NCBI GenBank assembly: GCA_002791475.1 | Contig: PFXE01000022.1 | Coordinates: 1-7,756 of the forward strand | DNA length: 7,756 bases | DNA from: Candidatus Zambryskibacteria bacterium CG_4_9_14_3_um_filter_40_16 | GTDB taxonomy: Bacteria; Patescibacteriota; Minisyncoccia; Phycocordibacterales; Zambryskibacteraceae | Direction of reading: 5' to 3' | Shown here: piece by piece, positions 1 to 4,213 of the stretch | Layout of the letters: every line of letters begins with the position of its first letter | How positions within the stretch are numbered: position 1 is the first letter of the stretch | The notes under the pieces: model-generated | What the model was told of the DNA's origin: nothing | The model's database searches: none | Seen by the model: only the letters and a program-made list of their open reading frames with translations | Translations under genes and position numbers: made by a program

Positions 1-1
1 T

Positions 2-343
2 GATGAGGGGTTGGTTAATAATATTCCCAAGAACAAAAAATGGCAGAGGGTACTTACCCACATGCAATCAACCAACCAAAGCGATTGGAAGTTGGCTATA
101 CTGGAGGCTGATATAATGCTTGAGGAATTGCTGGATGCCGCAAAATTTCCCGGGGAAACAATTTCTGAAAAATTAAAAAACATTGAACAAAGTGATTTCA
201 ATACAATAGAGGCCGCCTGGGAAGCGCACAAGGTTAGAAATTCCATAGCCCACAGAGGGGCGGATTTCGCTATTTCTAAGGACGAAGCCCAAAGAGTAAT
301 AACCCTCTACAAAGCGGTGTTTGATGAGTTTTACTACATCTAA
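2..343 (+). CDS. HEPN-like hypothetical protein, C-terminal part (5' end outside window)
   Basis: The reading frame is open to the left edge (in-frame codons for D-E-G precede the TTG at 11), so the true start is probably upstream and this is a C-terminal fragment of at least 113 residues ending in TAA. The segment is helical and acidic. It contains E-A-H-K-V-R-N-S-I-A-H-R-G about 30 residues before the end. R-N-x-x-x-H fits the R-X4-6-H signature of HEPN domains, many of which are RNases or toxin partners. I recognise the WKLAILEADIMLEELL pattern as that of a protein common in Parcubacteria genomes with no assigned function. The HEPN assignment is inferred from the motif alone. A probable promoter and the tRNA-fMet leader follow within about 20 bp. 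Confidence 0.75.
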   Translation, partial: DEGLVNNIPKNKKWQRVLTHMQSTNQSDWKLAILEADIMLEELLDAAKFPGETISEKLKNIEQSDFNTIEAAWEAHKVRNSIAHRGADFAISKDEAQRVITLYKAVFDEFYYI

Positions 344-363
344 ACTTGATTAATTCATGTTTT

Positions 364-391
364 TTGATTAGAATTTGCTTCCGTCTATAAG
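364..391 (+). promoter_or_regulatory. Probable promoter for the tRNA-fMet leader transcript
   Basis: TTGATT (364-369) and TATAAG (386-391) are separated by 16 bp, a fair sigma-70-type match. Predicted transcription start is near 398, which places the partial tRNA copy at 416 about 18 nt inside the transcript and mature tRNA-fMet about 118 nt inside. Confidence 0.5.
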
Positions 392-415
392 TATGGGGCG
401 AGAAGCCTATCTTTG

Positions 416-494
416 GCGGGGTAGAGGAGTAGTACCTCGCAAGAGACGATAGACTCATAACCGCGGGTTATGAATCGGTGACCACATAGGTGGT
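416..494 (+). other. Degenerate 5'-half copy of tRNA-fMet in its leader
   Basis: Positions 416-439 are identical over 24 nt to 517-540, the 5' acceptor strand and D arm of tRNA-fMet. After a diverged stretch, CTCATAACC (454-462) again matches the tRNA anticodon loop (546-554). The copy cannot form the tRNA: its anticodon stem is replaced by a 14-nt insert and it has no T arm or 3' acceptor strand. It instead offers other hairpins: CTC-GCAA-GAG (a GNRA tetraloop), TCATAACC (455-462) paired with GGTTATGA (466-473) across a GCG triloop, and ACCAC (481-485) paired with GTGGT (490-494). GGTTATGA is equally complementary to the anticodon loop of the real tRNA. It could be an evolutionary remnant or a regulatory leader; function is unknown. 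Confidence 0.8.
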
Positions 495-515
495 GTTATG
501 CTTTATCACAAACAT

Positions 516-586
516 AGCGGGGTAGAGGAGTAGTACCTCGTCAGGCTCATAACCTGGAGACCCCCGTGCAAATCGGGGCCCCGCAA
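516..586 (+). tRNA. Initiator tRNA-fMet (anticodon CAT)
   Basis: It folds as a complete cloverleaf. The acceptor is 516-522 with 579-585, where position 1 (A) opposes A72 and the other six pairs are G-C. A mismatched 1-72 pair is the hallmark of bacterial initiator tRNA. U8-A9 is 523-524. The D stem is GAGG/CCTC, with an unusually short D loop (AGTAGTA) lacking the GG pair. The anticodon stem is 541-545 with 553-557, loop CTCATAA, anticodon CAT at 548-550. The T stem is CCCCG/CGGGG with loop TGCAAAT. Discriminator A586 is followed by CAA, so CCA is not encoded. Overall similarity to E. coli tRNA-fMet is clear, including the 3' CCCCGCAA. A strong terminator hairpin follows at 600-635. Confidence 0.92.
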
Positions 587-599
587 CAAGAAAGTATTA

Positions 600-635
600 T
601 TTTAAACAACCCGCCATTTGGCGGGTTGTTTAAAA
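600..635 (+). terminator. Hairpin terminator after tRNA-fMet
   Basis: This is a perfect inverted repeat with a 16-bp stem and loop ATTT (616-619). The GC-rich core CCCGCC/GGCGGG is flanked by A/T-rich arms, so the T-rich tract TTGTTT lies on the descending arm. The symmetry means it could stop transcription from either side. Confidence 0.75.
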
Positions 636-654
636 ATCAAAAGAATATTATAGT
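626..654 (+). promoter_or_regulatory. Probable promoter for tRNA-Met(CAT)
   Basis: TTGTTT (626-631), inside the descending arm of the preceding terminator, and TATAGT (649-654) are spaced 17 bp. The predicted start near 661 is only about 4 nt before the tRNA, so this tRNA would have almost no 5' leader, unlike the other tRNAs here. Confidence 0.4.
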
Positions 655-664
655 ATTTCCCATT

Positions 665-736
665 GTCGGGGTAGCTCAGTGGTAGAGCACAGCACTCATA
701 AAGCTGCGGTCGTGGGTTCGATCCCCACCCTCGACA
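665..736 (+). tRNA. tRNA with CAT anticodon, probably elongator tRNA-Met
   Basis: It forms a complete cloverleaf. The acceptor GTCGGGG pairs with CCTCGAC (one G-T pair), followed by U8-A9, D stem GCTC/GAGC, anticodon stem 690-694 with 702-706, loop CTCATAA (695-701), T stem GTGGG/CCCAC with loop TTCGATC, and discriminator A736. The first pair is normal, so it is not an initiator. The last anticodon-stem pair is A-A (694 and 702), an oddity. A CAT anticodon outside the initiator can mean elongator Met or lysidine-modified tRNA-Ile2. Met is preferred on general resemblance and cannot be proven here. CCA is not encoded. Confidence 0.88.
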
Positions 737-740
737 CTAT

Positions 741-960
741 CGACTATCATATTGGCATTTATGCCAATATGGGGTGGAATCGAAAGCCTGAGCGATGTTT
801 TGCCAGTAGGCAAAACCGCGAGGCGGGTCGTTCTGACTCTGAGAGTCATCCCGTTCAGGGTCTGAGACCCTTCAGGATCGAATGACAGACTCGAATGAGG
901 TCGCGACCGAGGGCGAGTGGCGACGAGCCGAGAGTTGTGACCGATTTCCACCATCGATAC
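741..960 (+). other. Structured segment after tRNA-Met(CAT), ending in a degenerate tRNA 3' end
   Basis: I see no convincing gene in this stretch, but it is densely self-complementary. Hairpins are 749-770 (10-bp stem, TT loop), 797-816 (GTTTTGCC/GGCAAAAC, loop AGTA), 816-826 (CCGC/GCGG), 835-847 (GACTC-TGA-GAGTC), 857-871 (AGGGTC-TGA-GACCCT) and 899-942 (9-bp stem with two G-T pairs). A long-range helix pairs 773-782 with 942-952. Positions 942-960 match the tRNA-Met 3' end (719-737) at 15 of 19 bases. The paired arms around a tRNA 3'-end copy resemble the segment after tRNA-Asp. It may be a trailer ncRNA or a relic of tandem duplication. Open frames here are tRNA or repeat shadows. Confidence 0.65.
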
Positions 961-1043
961 AAACATTAAATCCGTATTTTGTATTTAAGGGGGTGCAATC
1001 TTTGAAATTTTTGGTTAGTTAATACTCTTGTATTTTAGACTCT

Positions 1044-1070
1044 TTGAAACTTTATGAATTAATGTATAAT
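1044..1070 (+). promoter_or_regulatory. Probable promoter for tRNA-Asp
   Basis: A perfect TATAAT (1065-1070) is directly preceded by TG, with TTGAAA (1044-1049) 15 bp upstream. The predicted start near 1077 gives a leader of about 53 nt before tRNA-Asp. I see no partial tRNA copy in this leader. Confidence 0.5.
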
Positions 1071-1129
1071 GTCCTTTGCTGGTTGTTTTTAAAGGGGAAA
1101 AGGGTAATTTTTGAAAAAATTATAAAAAT

Positions 1130-1411
1130 GCGATCGTAGCTCAACTGGTCAGAGCACCCGCCTGTAGGTAGCTGCAGCTTTTTGTCGAAAGATAGATTGA
1201 AACTCTCTGGGATAACGGTGAAGGCTAAGTTTGCCAATTGGTGAATATGCGAATACCGTGGGAACTCGTCATTAGACGAGAGCGCCGTAGAGACTAGATA
1301 CCAGAGCACCTAACGGGAAACCCAAGGTGAAGATATAGTCCACGCCACCATGAAAATGGTGGATCACGTGCACGCGGGAGGTTGCCGGTTCAAGTCCGGT
1401 CGGTCGCGCCA
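1130..1411 (+). tRNA. tRNA-Asp(GTC), split by a group I intron in the anticodon
   Basis: Exon 1 is 1130-1165 and exon 2 is 1371-1408, with CCA encoded at 1409-1411. Joined, they give acceptor GCGATCG/CGGTCGC, D stem GCTC/GAGC, anticodon stem CCCGC/GCGGG, loop CTGTCAC, variable AGGTT, T stem GCCGG/CCGGT with loop TTCAAGT, and discriminator G1408. The loop CTGTCAC and G73 are the standard bacterial tRNA-Asp features, which fixes the splice junction. The intron lies between anticodon positions 35 (U1165) and 36 (C1371), so the anticodon does not exist until splicing. Unlike fMet, Met and Thr(CGT) in this window, this tRNA has encoded CCA. A 20-nt copy of its 3' end recurs at 1545-1564. Confidence 0.93.
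1166..1370 (+). ncRNA. Group I self-splicing intron (IC3-like) in tRNA-Asp
   Basis: The conserved core is readable and close to the Azoarcus tRNA-Ile intron as I remember it. A P/Q-like element GGTGAAGGCTAAG lies at about 1218-1230, the R element GTAGAGACTAGA at about 1289-1300, and the S element GTGAAGATATAGTCC at about 1328-1342. P1 pairs exon CTGT (1162-1165) with GCAG (1174-1177), giving the required U-G wobble at the 5' splice site. P2 has a GAAA tetraloop (about 1184-1187). P3 is CTCTGG (1205-1210) with CCAGAG (1302-1307). P8 is CACCT/AGGTG. P9 is CCACCAT-GAAA-ATGGTGG (1345-1362). The terminal nucleotide is G1370. It is 205 nt long with no homing endonuclease ORF, so it is a minimal intron. 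Confidence 0.93.
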
Positions 1412-1564
1412 TGAATTCAGTATGACCGAAGAGGGCAAACAGCTTTGTTCGCGTCCGGTTTGAACAAGCGGAGCCATGTCGCTTTGCGACAGGTGAGCTC
1501 GGGGAGGAAGTTCTTAGGAGCGTAGCGACTTAGAAACTTGGCCCTCAAGTCCGGTCGGCCGCGC
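1412..1564 (+). other. Structured segment after tRNA-Asp, ending in a copy of its 3' end
   Basis: I see no coding gene in this stretch. GACCG (1424-1428) and GAGGGC (1431-1436) pair with CGGTC (1552-1556) and GCCCTC (1541-1546), closing the segment into one domain. Inside are a bulged CTTTGTTC/GAACAAG helix, GTCGC-TTT-GCGAC (1478-1490) and an AAGTT/AACTT-based hairpin (1509-1539) around GGAGCGTAGCGAC. That apical sequence is similar in style to GGGCGAGTGGCGAC in the segment after tRNA-Met. The closing helix uses the duplicated tRNA 3' end. Its lying between a tRNA and a terminator suggests it is transcribed with tRNA-Asp. This recalls E. coli tyrT, where trailer repeats each carry the terminal 19 nt of tRNA-Tyr. 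No function can be assigned. Confidence 0.6.
1545..1564 (+). repeat. Direct repeat of the tRNA-Asp 3' end
   Basis: The segment matches 1390-1409 at 19 of 20 bases, from the T loop through the acceptor 3' strand to the start of CCA, at an offset of 155 nt. The single change (T to C at 1559) would restore a Watson-Crick pair in place of a T-G wobble in the acceptor. No matching 5' half is present, so this is not a second tRNA. Confidence 0.9.
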
Positions 1565-1566
1565 AG

Positions 1567-1597
1567 AAAAATCACCATATATACTCTGGTGATTTTT
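1567..1597 (+). terminator. Terminator of the tRNA-Asp transcription unit
   Basis: AAAAATCACCA (1567-1577) pairs perfectly with TGGTGATTTTT (1587-1597) around a 9-nt loop, ending in a T5 tract. It starts 2 nt after the duplicated tRNA 3' end, so the structured trailer and tRNA-Asp probably share one transcript. The A5 arm would also let it act on the opposite strand. Confidence 0.8.
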
Positions 1598-1624
1598 GCA
1601 AATAATACTGAAATTTTATAGGAT
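1596..1624 (+). promoter_or_regulatory. Weak candidate promoter for the tRNA-Thr(GGT) leader
   Basis: TTGCAA (1596-1601) and TAGGAT (1619-1624) are spaced 17 bp, each matching consensus at 4 of 6 positions. The predicted start near 1631 lies about 10 nt before the partial tRNA copy, the same arrangement as in the fMet and Thr(CGT) leaders. That parallel is the main support. Confidence 0.3.
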
Positions 1625-1626
1625 AA

Positions 1627-1680
1627 ACAGGTTACCCAAAGTGAATGTAGCTGTCTTGGTAGGTCGGGGTCCCTGATGGT
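1627..1680 (+). other. Degenerate 5'-half copy of tRNA-Thr(GGT) in its leader
   Basis: From 1641 the sequence parallels the real tRNA at an offset of 71 nt: GTGAATG against acceptor GCCAATG, then AATGTAGCT shared exactly, TTGGTAG shared, and ATGGTA from the anticodon loop. The D arm is altered to TAGCTGTCTTGGTAGGTC (1648-1665), in which the D stem can no longer form. This 18-nt core is identical in the leader copy before tRNA-Thr(CGT) at 6399-6416. An upstream ACAG (1627-1630) can pair with CTGT (1651-1654), so the acceptor-like strand would sit in a loop. There is no T arm, so no tRNA can fold. Confidence 0.75.
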
Positions 1681-1711
1681 ATAACAATTTAATAAAGATG
1701 GGTTTTAATAG

Positions 1712-1787
1712 GCCAATGTAGCTCAGTTGGTAGAGCACCCCCATGGTAAGGGGGAGGTCATCGGTTCAATCCCGATCATTGGCTCCA
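1712..1787 (+). tRNA. tRNA-Thr (anticodon GGT)
   Basis: This is a clean cloverleaf with a perfect acceptor GCCAATG/CATTGGC, U8-A9, D stem GCTC/GAGC with loop AGTTGGTA, anticodon stem CCCCC/GGGGG, loop ATGGTAA (anticodon 1745-1747), variable AGGTC, and T stem ATCGG/CCGAT with loop TTCAATC. Discriminator T1784 is followed by encoded CCA (1785-1787). T at position 73 differs from E. coli tRNA-Thr (A73) but is shared with tRNA-Thr(CGT) in this window, so it is probably a lineage trait. The next reading frame runs straight out of the tRNA. Confidence 0.94.
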
Positions 1788-1856
1788 GAATCCGAGTTTC
1801 AGACAAAAGACCGACTTTTTGGTTGGGAATTAACAAAGGATTGGGTACTATATGCA

Positions 1857-2081
1857 ATGGGAATATTAGCAGTAGCGTCGGTAATGTTTATTGCATGGTC
1901 AATATGGTTTCAACCAACAACAGGGGTTTCTGGTATAGCAATACGATCTTTGAATTCTTGGCCACTTGATGTTCTCGGTCTTTTTCTTACTGGATTTGTT
2001 GGACTGTATACTCGCATATATCTTTTAACTGTGGTTTTACCTGCATGCTTTCTATTTACAAGACGCAAATTTTTCAATTAA
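1857..2081 (+). CDS. Small hydrophobic membrane protein, function unknown, start uncertain
   Basis: The call is a 74-residue product with a hydrophobic stretch at about 1-18 and further ones at about 37-52 and 54-67, ending R-R-K-F-F-N, as for a small 2-3-pass membrane protein. ATG 1857 is the first ATG after the tRNA in this frame and has no clear Shine-Dalgarno. The frame is open back through tRNA-Thr(GGT) to an ATG in its anticodon loop (1743), but the tRNA-encoded part is surely not coding. The 23 codons between the tRNA and 1857 (including F-G-W-E-L-T-K-D-W) read like protein and offer no standard start. The 5' end of an older gene may have been lost at the tRNA boundary, or an unusual start is used. 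I do not recognise the family. Confidence 0.5.
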   Translation: MGILAVASVMFIAWSIWFQPTTGVSGIAIRSLNSWPLDVLGLFLTGFVGLYTRIYLLTVVLPACFLFTRRKFFN

Positions 2082-2178
2082 AATCAATATTTGAGGAAAT
2101 TTGAGTGGGGGCTCTAAATCAAAATGAGCAACCCTTGCTTTTCCTTTTCCACATACTTAATATTACAATTATTGACAT

Positions 2179-2850
2179 ATGAGATATCAAAAAGGTTTTG
2201 TGCCTTTGTTCGTTATTCTTTTAATTGTGTTAGGCATAGGTGTAACGGGAGGAGGATATGTTATTTATAAAGATAAACAGCAACAGAAAAAATTTCAGGC
2301 AGATCTACGGAATTCTCAATCAAATACAGAGACTACTCAAGGCCAAACGATTACCACTCAACCTACTGCGCCCACACCGCAAAAAGCAGAATCTCCAAAA
2401 ACTGTAACTACTACTTGGGAAACTTATAAAAACCAGGAGTTTGGTTTTGAAATCAAATACCCATCAGACTTAAGGGTTGATCCAAAAGTTAGTACGGACC
2501 TAATGTTATTGGGAATGAAGAGTAATTTAGTAAAAGATTTTGTCTTTTCTCTTATCATAAATCGTCATCCATCAAGCGAGTTGACTTCTGAAACTCTAAA
2601 GCAGACATGTGATAAATACCGTCAAGCGGAGGAAAACGAGGGCAAGCTCTTAGAGTGCAAGAATGTGACAATAAATGGTGTTGAGTACATTAGAGTCGTT
2701 CAAGAACTTAAATTGAGTGGCGGAAGAGGCGTAACAATCTCCGGACAGTCTCGTTCTATGTTCCTTATAGCCGCAATTATTATTCCTCCAGCACAAATTG
2801 GAGAATTCTCTAATATCTTAGAAGGTGTGTTAAGTACAATTAAATTTTAA
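2179..2850 (+). CDS. Membrane-anchored secreted protein with PsbP-like C-terminal domain
   Basis: The 223-residue product has three parts. A short K-G-F-V-P start and a hydrophobic segment at about residues 7-30 (with G-V-T-G-G-G-Y) look like an uncleaved signal anchor. A Q/T/P-rich low-complexity linker spans about 33-80. A globular domain follows, beginning W-E-T-Y-K-N-Q-E-F-G-F-E-I-K-Y-P. That opening is typical of PsbP-like extracytoplasmic domains in CPR proteins and fits a surface-exposed role. Function is unknown. The ATG has no Shine-Dalgarno; a weak TTGCTT-17-TAATAT pair (2135-2163) would give a near-leaderless message. The last 11 bp overlap the 3' end of the convergent recombinase remnant. 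Confidence 0.85.
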   Translation: MRYQKGFVPLFVILLIVLGIGVTGGGYVIYKDKQQQKKFQADLRNSQSNTETTQGQTITTQPTAPTPQKAESPKTVTTTWETYKNQEFGFEIKYPSDLRVDPKVSTDLMLLGMKSNLVKDFVFSLIINRHPSSELTSETLKQTCDKYRQAEENEGKLLECKNVTINGVEYIRVVQELKLSGGRGVTISGQSRSMFLIAAIIIPPAQIGEFSNILEGVLSTIKF

Positions 2851-3142
2851 TTATTTGAGGTTGGTAGTAGATTTCTAATATTTTTTTCACTAACTTTGCA
2901 TTTTTCTGATGAACAGTAATTTTCTTGATAGCGGGGTTATTTATATATCCAAACGGAGCTTTGCCGGGAAAATCTCCCTGTCGTGCTTTCTGTCTTAATC
3001 CTCTCGCGGTGTTTGTGCTTAATTGGCGGATGTATTCGGTCGCCATACCCAACTCAACGGACATCATTAGCACGTTGTCGTTTGGATAATAGCTTCTGTC
3101 GTGTGTTTGTATGTGCGTGATAATATTTTGTTGGAGAAGCCG
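2840..3142 (-). pseudogene. Serine recombinase remnant (middle part only)
   Basis: Read on the minus strand, this gives R-L-L-Q-Q-N-I-I-T-H-I-Q-T-H-D-R-S-Y-Y-P, then N-D-N-V-L-M-M-S-V-E-L-G-M-A-T, an S-T-N-T-A-R-G-L-R segment and F-P-G-K-A-P-F-G-Y. These are hallmarks of large serine recombinases: the end of the resolvase catalytic domain, the long helix, and the start of the recombinase domain (PF07508). The N-terminal catalytic part with the nucleophilic Ser is missing, and the C-terminus stops after about 100 residues, so it cannot be active. The frame continues without a stop from an isochorismatase-like fragment; the join is near 3140. An internal GTG at 3073 would give 77 residues. This is probably the trace of an old mobile element. 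Confidence 0.85.
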
Positions 3143-3344
3143 TTCGTGGTAGTCGGACGAAAACCCGACACGAACGAGGATGACAGGAATGTCTTTCGCT
3201 CGCGCTTTCGCGATGGCGGTATTGACGTTTTCGAGAACGCTGTGCGCCGCAACATATGCCGGATAGCCCTTGCCGGCGAACTTCTCTTTATCATTGGCAA
3301 TCTCATTGAAGAAGTCCGATGAGGATGAGTGCCGATTTGTTCAT
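3143..3344 (-). pseudogene. Isochorismatase-like hydrolase, N-terminal fragment with frameshift
   Basis: ATG 3344 is preceded by a strong Shine-Dalgarno (AAAGGAG, 6-nt spacing) and reads M-N-K-S-A-L-I-L-I, then hits a stop after L-L-Q. Removing one G from the GG at 3317-3318 restores D-F-F-N-E-I, followed by K-F-A-G-K-G-Y, an A-I-A-K-A-R-A-K-D-I-P-V-I-L-V-R segment and V-G-F-S-S-D-Y-H-E. This matches the start of the cysteine hydrolase (isochorismatase/nicotinamidase-like) family, including the N-terminal catalytic Asp. Only about 67 of an expected roughly 180-200 residues remain. The conserved Lys and Cys regions are replaced by recombinase sequence. The well-preserved RBS and codons suggest recent decay. 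The extra G could instead be an assembly error. Confidence 0.8.
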
Positions 3345-3369
3345 GGTTTCTCCTTTCATGAATGATTTC

Positions 3370-3930
3370 CTATGGTTTGATTTGAAGGTAAATTGGAACG
3401 GTTAAATTCTCTGGCGACACAGGAATTGAAAACAATACTTCTATTTTTTTATTTGATTTATATTCTCTATTTTTCGTCTTTTTAAAACCAGAACTATCAA
3501 TAATATGCACATGCCCATCTTTGAGTTTTGACGAGCCATTGACAAATCCGAGAGAAATAGAAAGTTTTGTTAAGTGGGATCCGGCATACACCGAAGCACC
3601 TCCGTTTTCTTTAATATTTAAAAGTGCCAAAAATATAGCATAATTGGGATCATCTGTTGCATACACAAAAGCAGTTTGCTCCATTCTTCCTTTTTGATTC
3701 ACAGAAGTGCTTGGCTCCAAAGCGGTTATAATTTTCGTTGATCCGTGAAAAAGAATCTTATTCGAGGTTGGTTCATGTAACAGGTAATTGTATTTTTTAC
3801 AAAAAGCATAAAAATTCTGAAGATTTTTCTTATGCCCGATAAAATACAAAAAAGCGACAGTCTCTTCCAGTTTATTCTGGCGCATAAAAATTTGTAGCAA
3901 ATTTCTAGAAATAAGTGTCTTGTGTCTCAT
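3370..3930 (-). CDS. Putative ADP-ribosyltransferase-fold protein (uncertain)
   Basis: The 186-residue soluble protein has a helical N-terminal third, then K-I-L-F-H-G-S-T at about 59-65 and F-V-Y-A-T-D-D-P-N-Y-A at about 88-98. An H-G-S followed about 25 residues later by an aromatic-A-T/D-x-x-x-x-A strand resembles the first two elements of the PARP-like H-Y-[EDQ] fold. No third catalytic residue can be assigned by eye. Assignment to that fold is inference. It could also be an uncharacterised family sharing only this motif. Neither ATG 3930 nor the alternative ATG 3885 (residue 16) has a clear Shine-Dalgarno. It is separated from the radical SAM operon upstream by a terminator, so it is probably an independent gene. 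Confidence 0.65.
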   Translation of the reverse strand: MRHKTLISRNLLQIFMRQNKLEETVAFLYFIGHKKNLQNFYAFCKKYNYLLHEPTSNKILFHGSTKIITALEPSTSVNQKGRMEQTAFVYATDDPNYAIFLALLNIKENGGASVYAGSHLTKLSISLGFVNGSSKLKDGHVHIIDSSGFKKTKNREYKSNKKIEVLFSIPVSPENLTVPIYLQIKP

Positions 3931-3965
3931 ATGTGAATAATATCAACAAATGATAATAAGAAAAA

Positions 3966-3990
3966 GAGCGGAAGCGCATGGCTTCCGCTC
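3966..3990 (-). terminator. Rho-independent terminator of the radical SAM/peptide operon
   Basis: GAGCGGAAGC (3966-3975) pairs perfectly with GCTTCCGCTC (3981-3990) around a 5-nt loop. On the minus strand it is followed by TTTTTCTTATTAT. It begins about 27 nt after the stop codon of the 59-codon peptide gene, marking the end of that operon and separating it from the gene at 3370-3930. Confidence 0.9.
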
Positions 3991-4017
3991 TGTGTGGTGA
4001 GGTGACGAAAAGATTGT

Positions 4018-4197
4018 TTAGGTCTTTCCGTACTTACCCCAACCCTTGTTCCAGTTGACGGGTTCGAAGTGTTGCGGATTGGTGGCGACATCGCCGTCCC
4101 TGCCACAATTCTGTTGCGAACCGTGAATCACCTTGGAAAGCTCCACGAGCTTCTCCTTCTGACTTCTCGCTTTCTCTTGCAGTGTTTGTGTTTTCAT
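4018..4197 (-). CDS. Candidate RiPP precursor peptide with three aromatic-X-Lys triplets
   Basis: This gene encodes 59 residues and lies 16 nt downstream of the radical SAM gene, with its Shine-Dalgarno (AAAGGGG, 6-nt spacing to ATG) inside that gap. The N-terminal half (about 1-25) is charged and helical like a RiPP leader (K-T-Q-T-L-Q-E-K-A-R). The C-terminus is a glycine/aromatic-rich core: F44-E-P-V-N, then W49-N-K51, G, W53-G-K55, Y56-G-K58, T59. Aromatic-X-X triplets of this kind are what three-residue cyclophane-forming radical SAM enzymes act on, linking the aromatic ring to the beta carbon of the third residue. One Cys (31) lies before the core. Precursor status is inferred from size, position and motif. 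I do not recognise a named family. Confidence 0.78.
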   Translation of the reverse strand: MKTQTLQEKARSQKEKLVELSKVIHGSQQNCGRDGDVATNPQHFEPVNWNKGWGKYGKT

Positions 4198-4213
4198 GAT
4201 TTGCCCCTTTCGG

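Noticed and set aside
416..473. A second functional tRNA-Met gene
   Set aside because: It lacks a pairing anticodon stem, T arm and 3' acceptor strand.
398..515. A classical T-box riboswitch upstream of tRNA-fMet
   Set aside because: No T-box consensus, no specifier stem architecture, and the downstream gene is a tRNA and not an aminoacyl-tRNA synthetase or amino-acid gene.
676..966. Open frames on both strands over tRNA-Met and its trailer
   Set aside because: Their sequences are translations of the tRNA itself (for example G-G-D-R-T-H-D on the minus strand) and of inverted repeats; typical spurious ORFs.
1052..1309. 85-codon minus-strand frame over the tRNA-Asp intron
   Set aside because: It covers the promoter, tRNA exon and conserved intron core; no family resemblance, and the RNA structure explains the sequence.
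1166..1370. Protein-spliced or archaeal-type tRNA intron
   Set aside because: No bulge-helix-bulge motif is needed to explain it; the full group I core is present.
3067..3322. Frames of 73-79 codons on both strands over the isochorismatase fragment
   Set aside because: The true frame, with one-base correction, reads as a recognisable family; these are the other frames.
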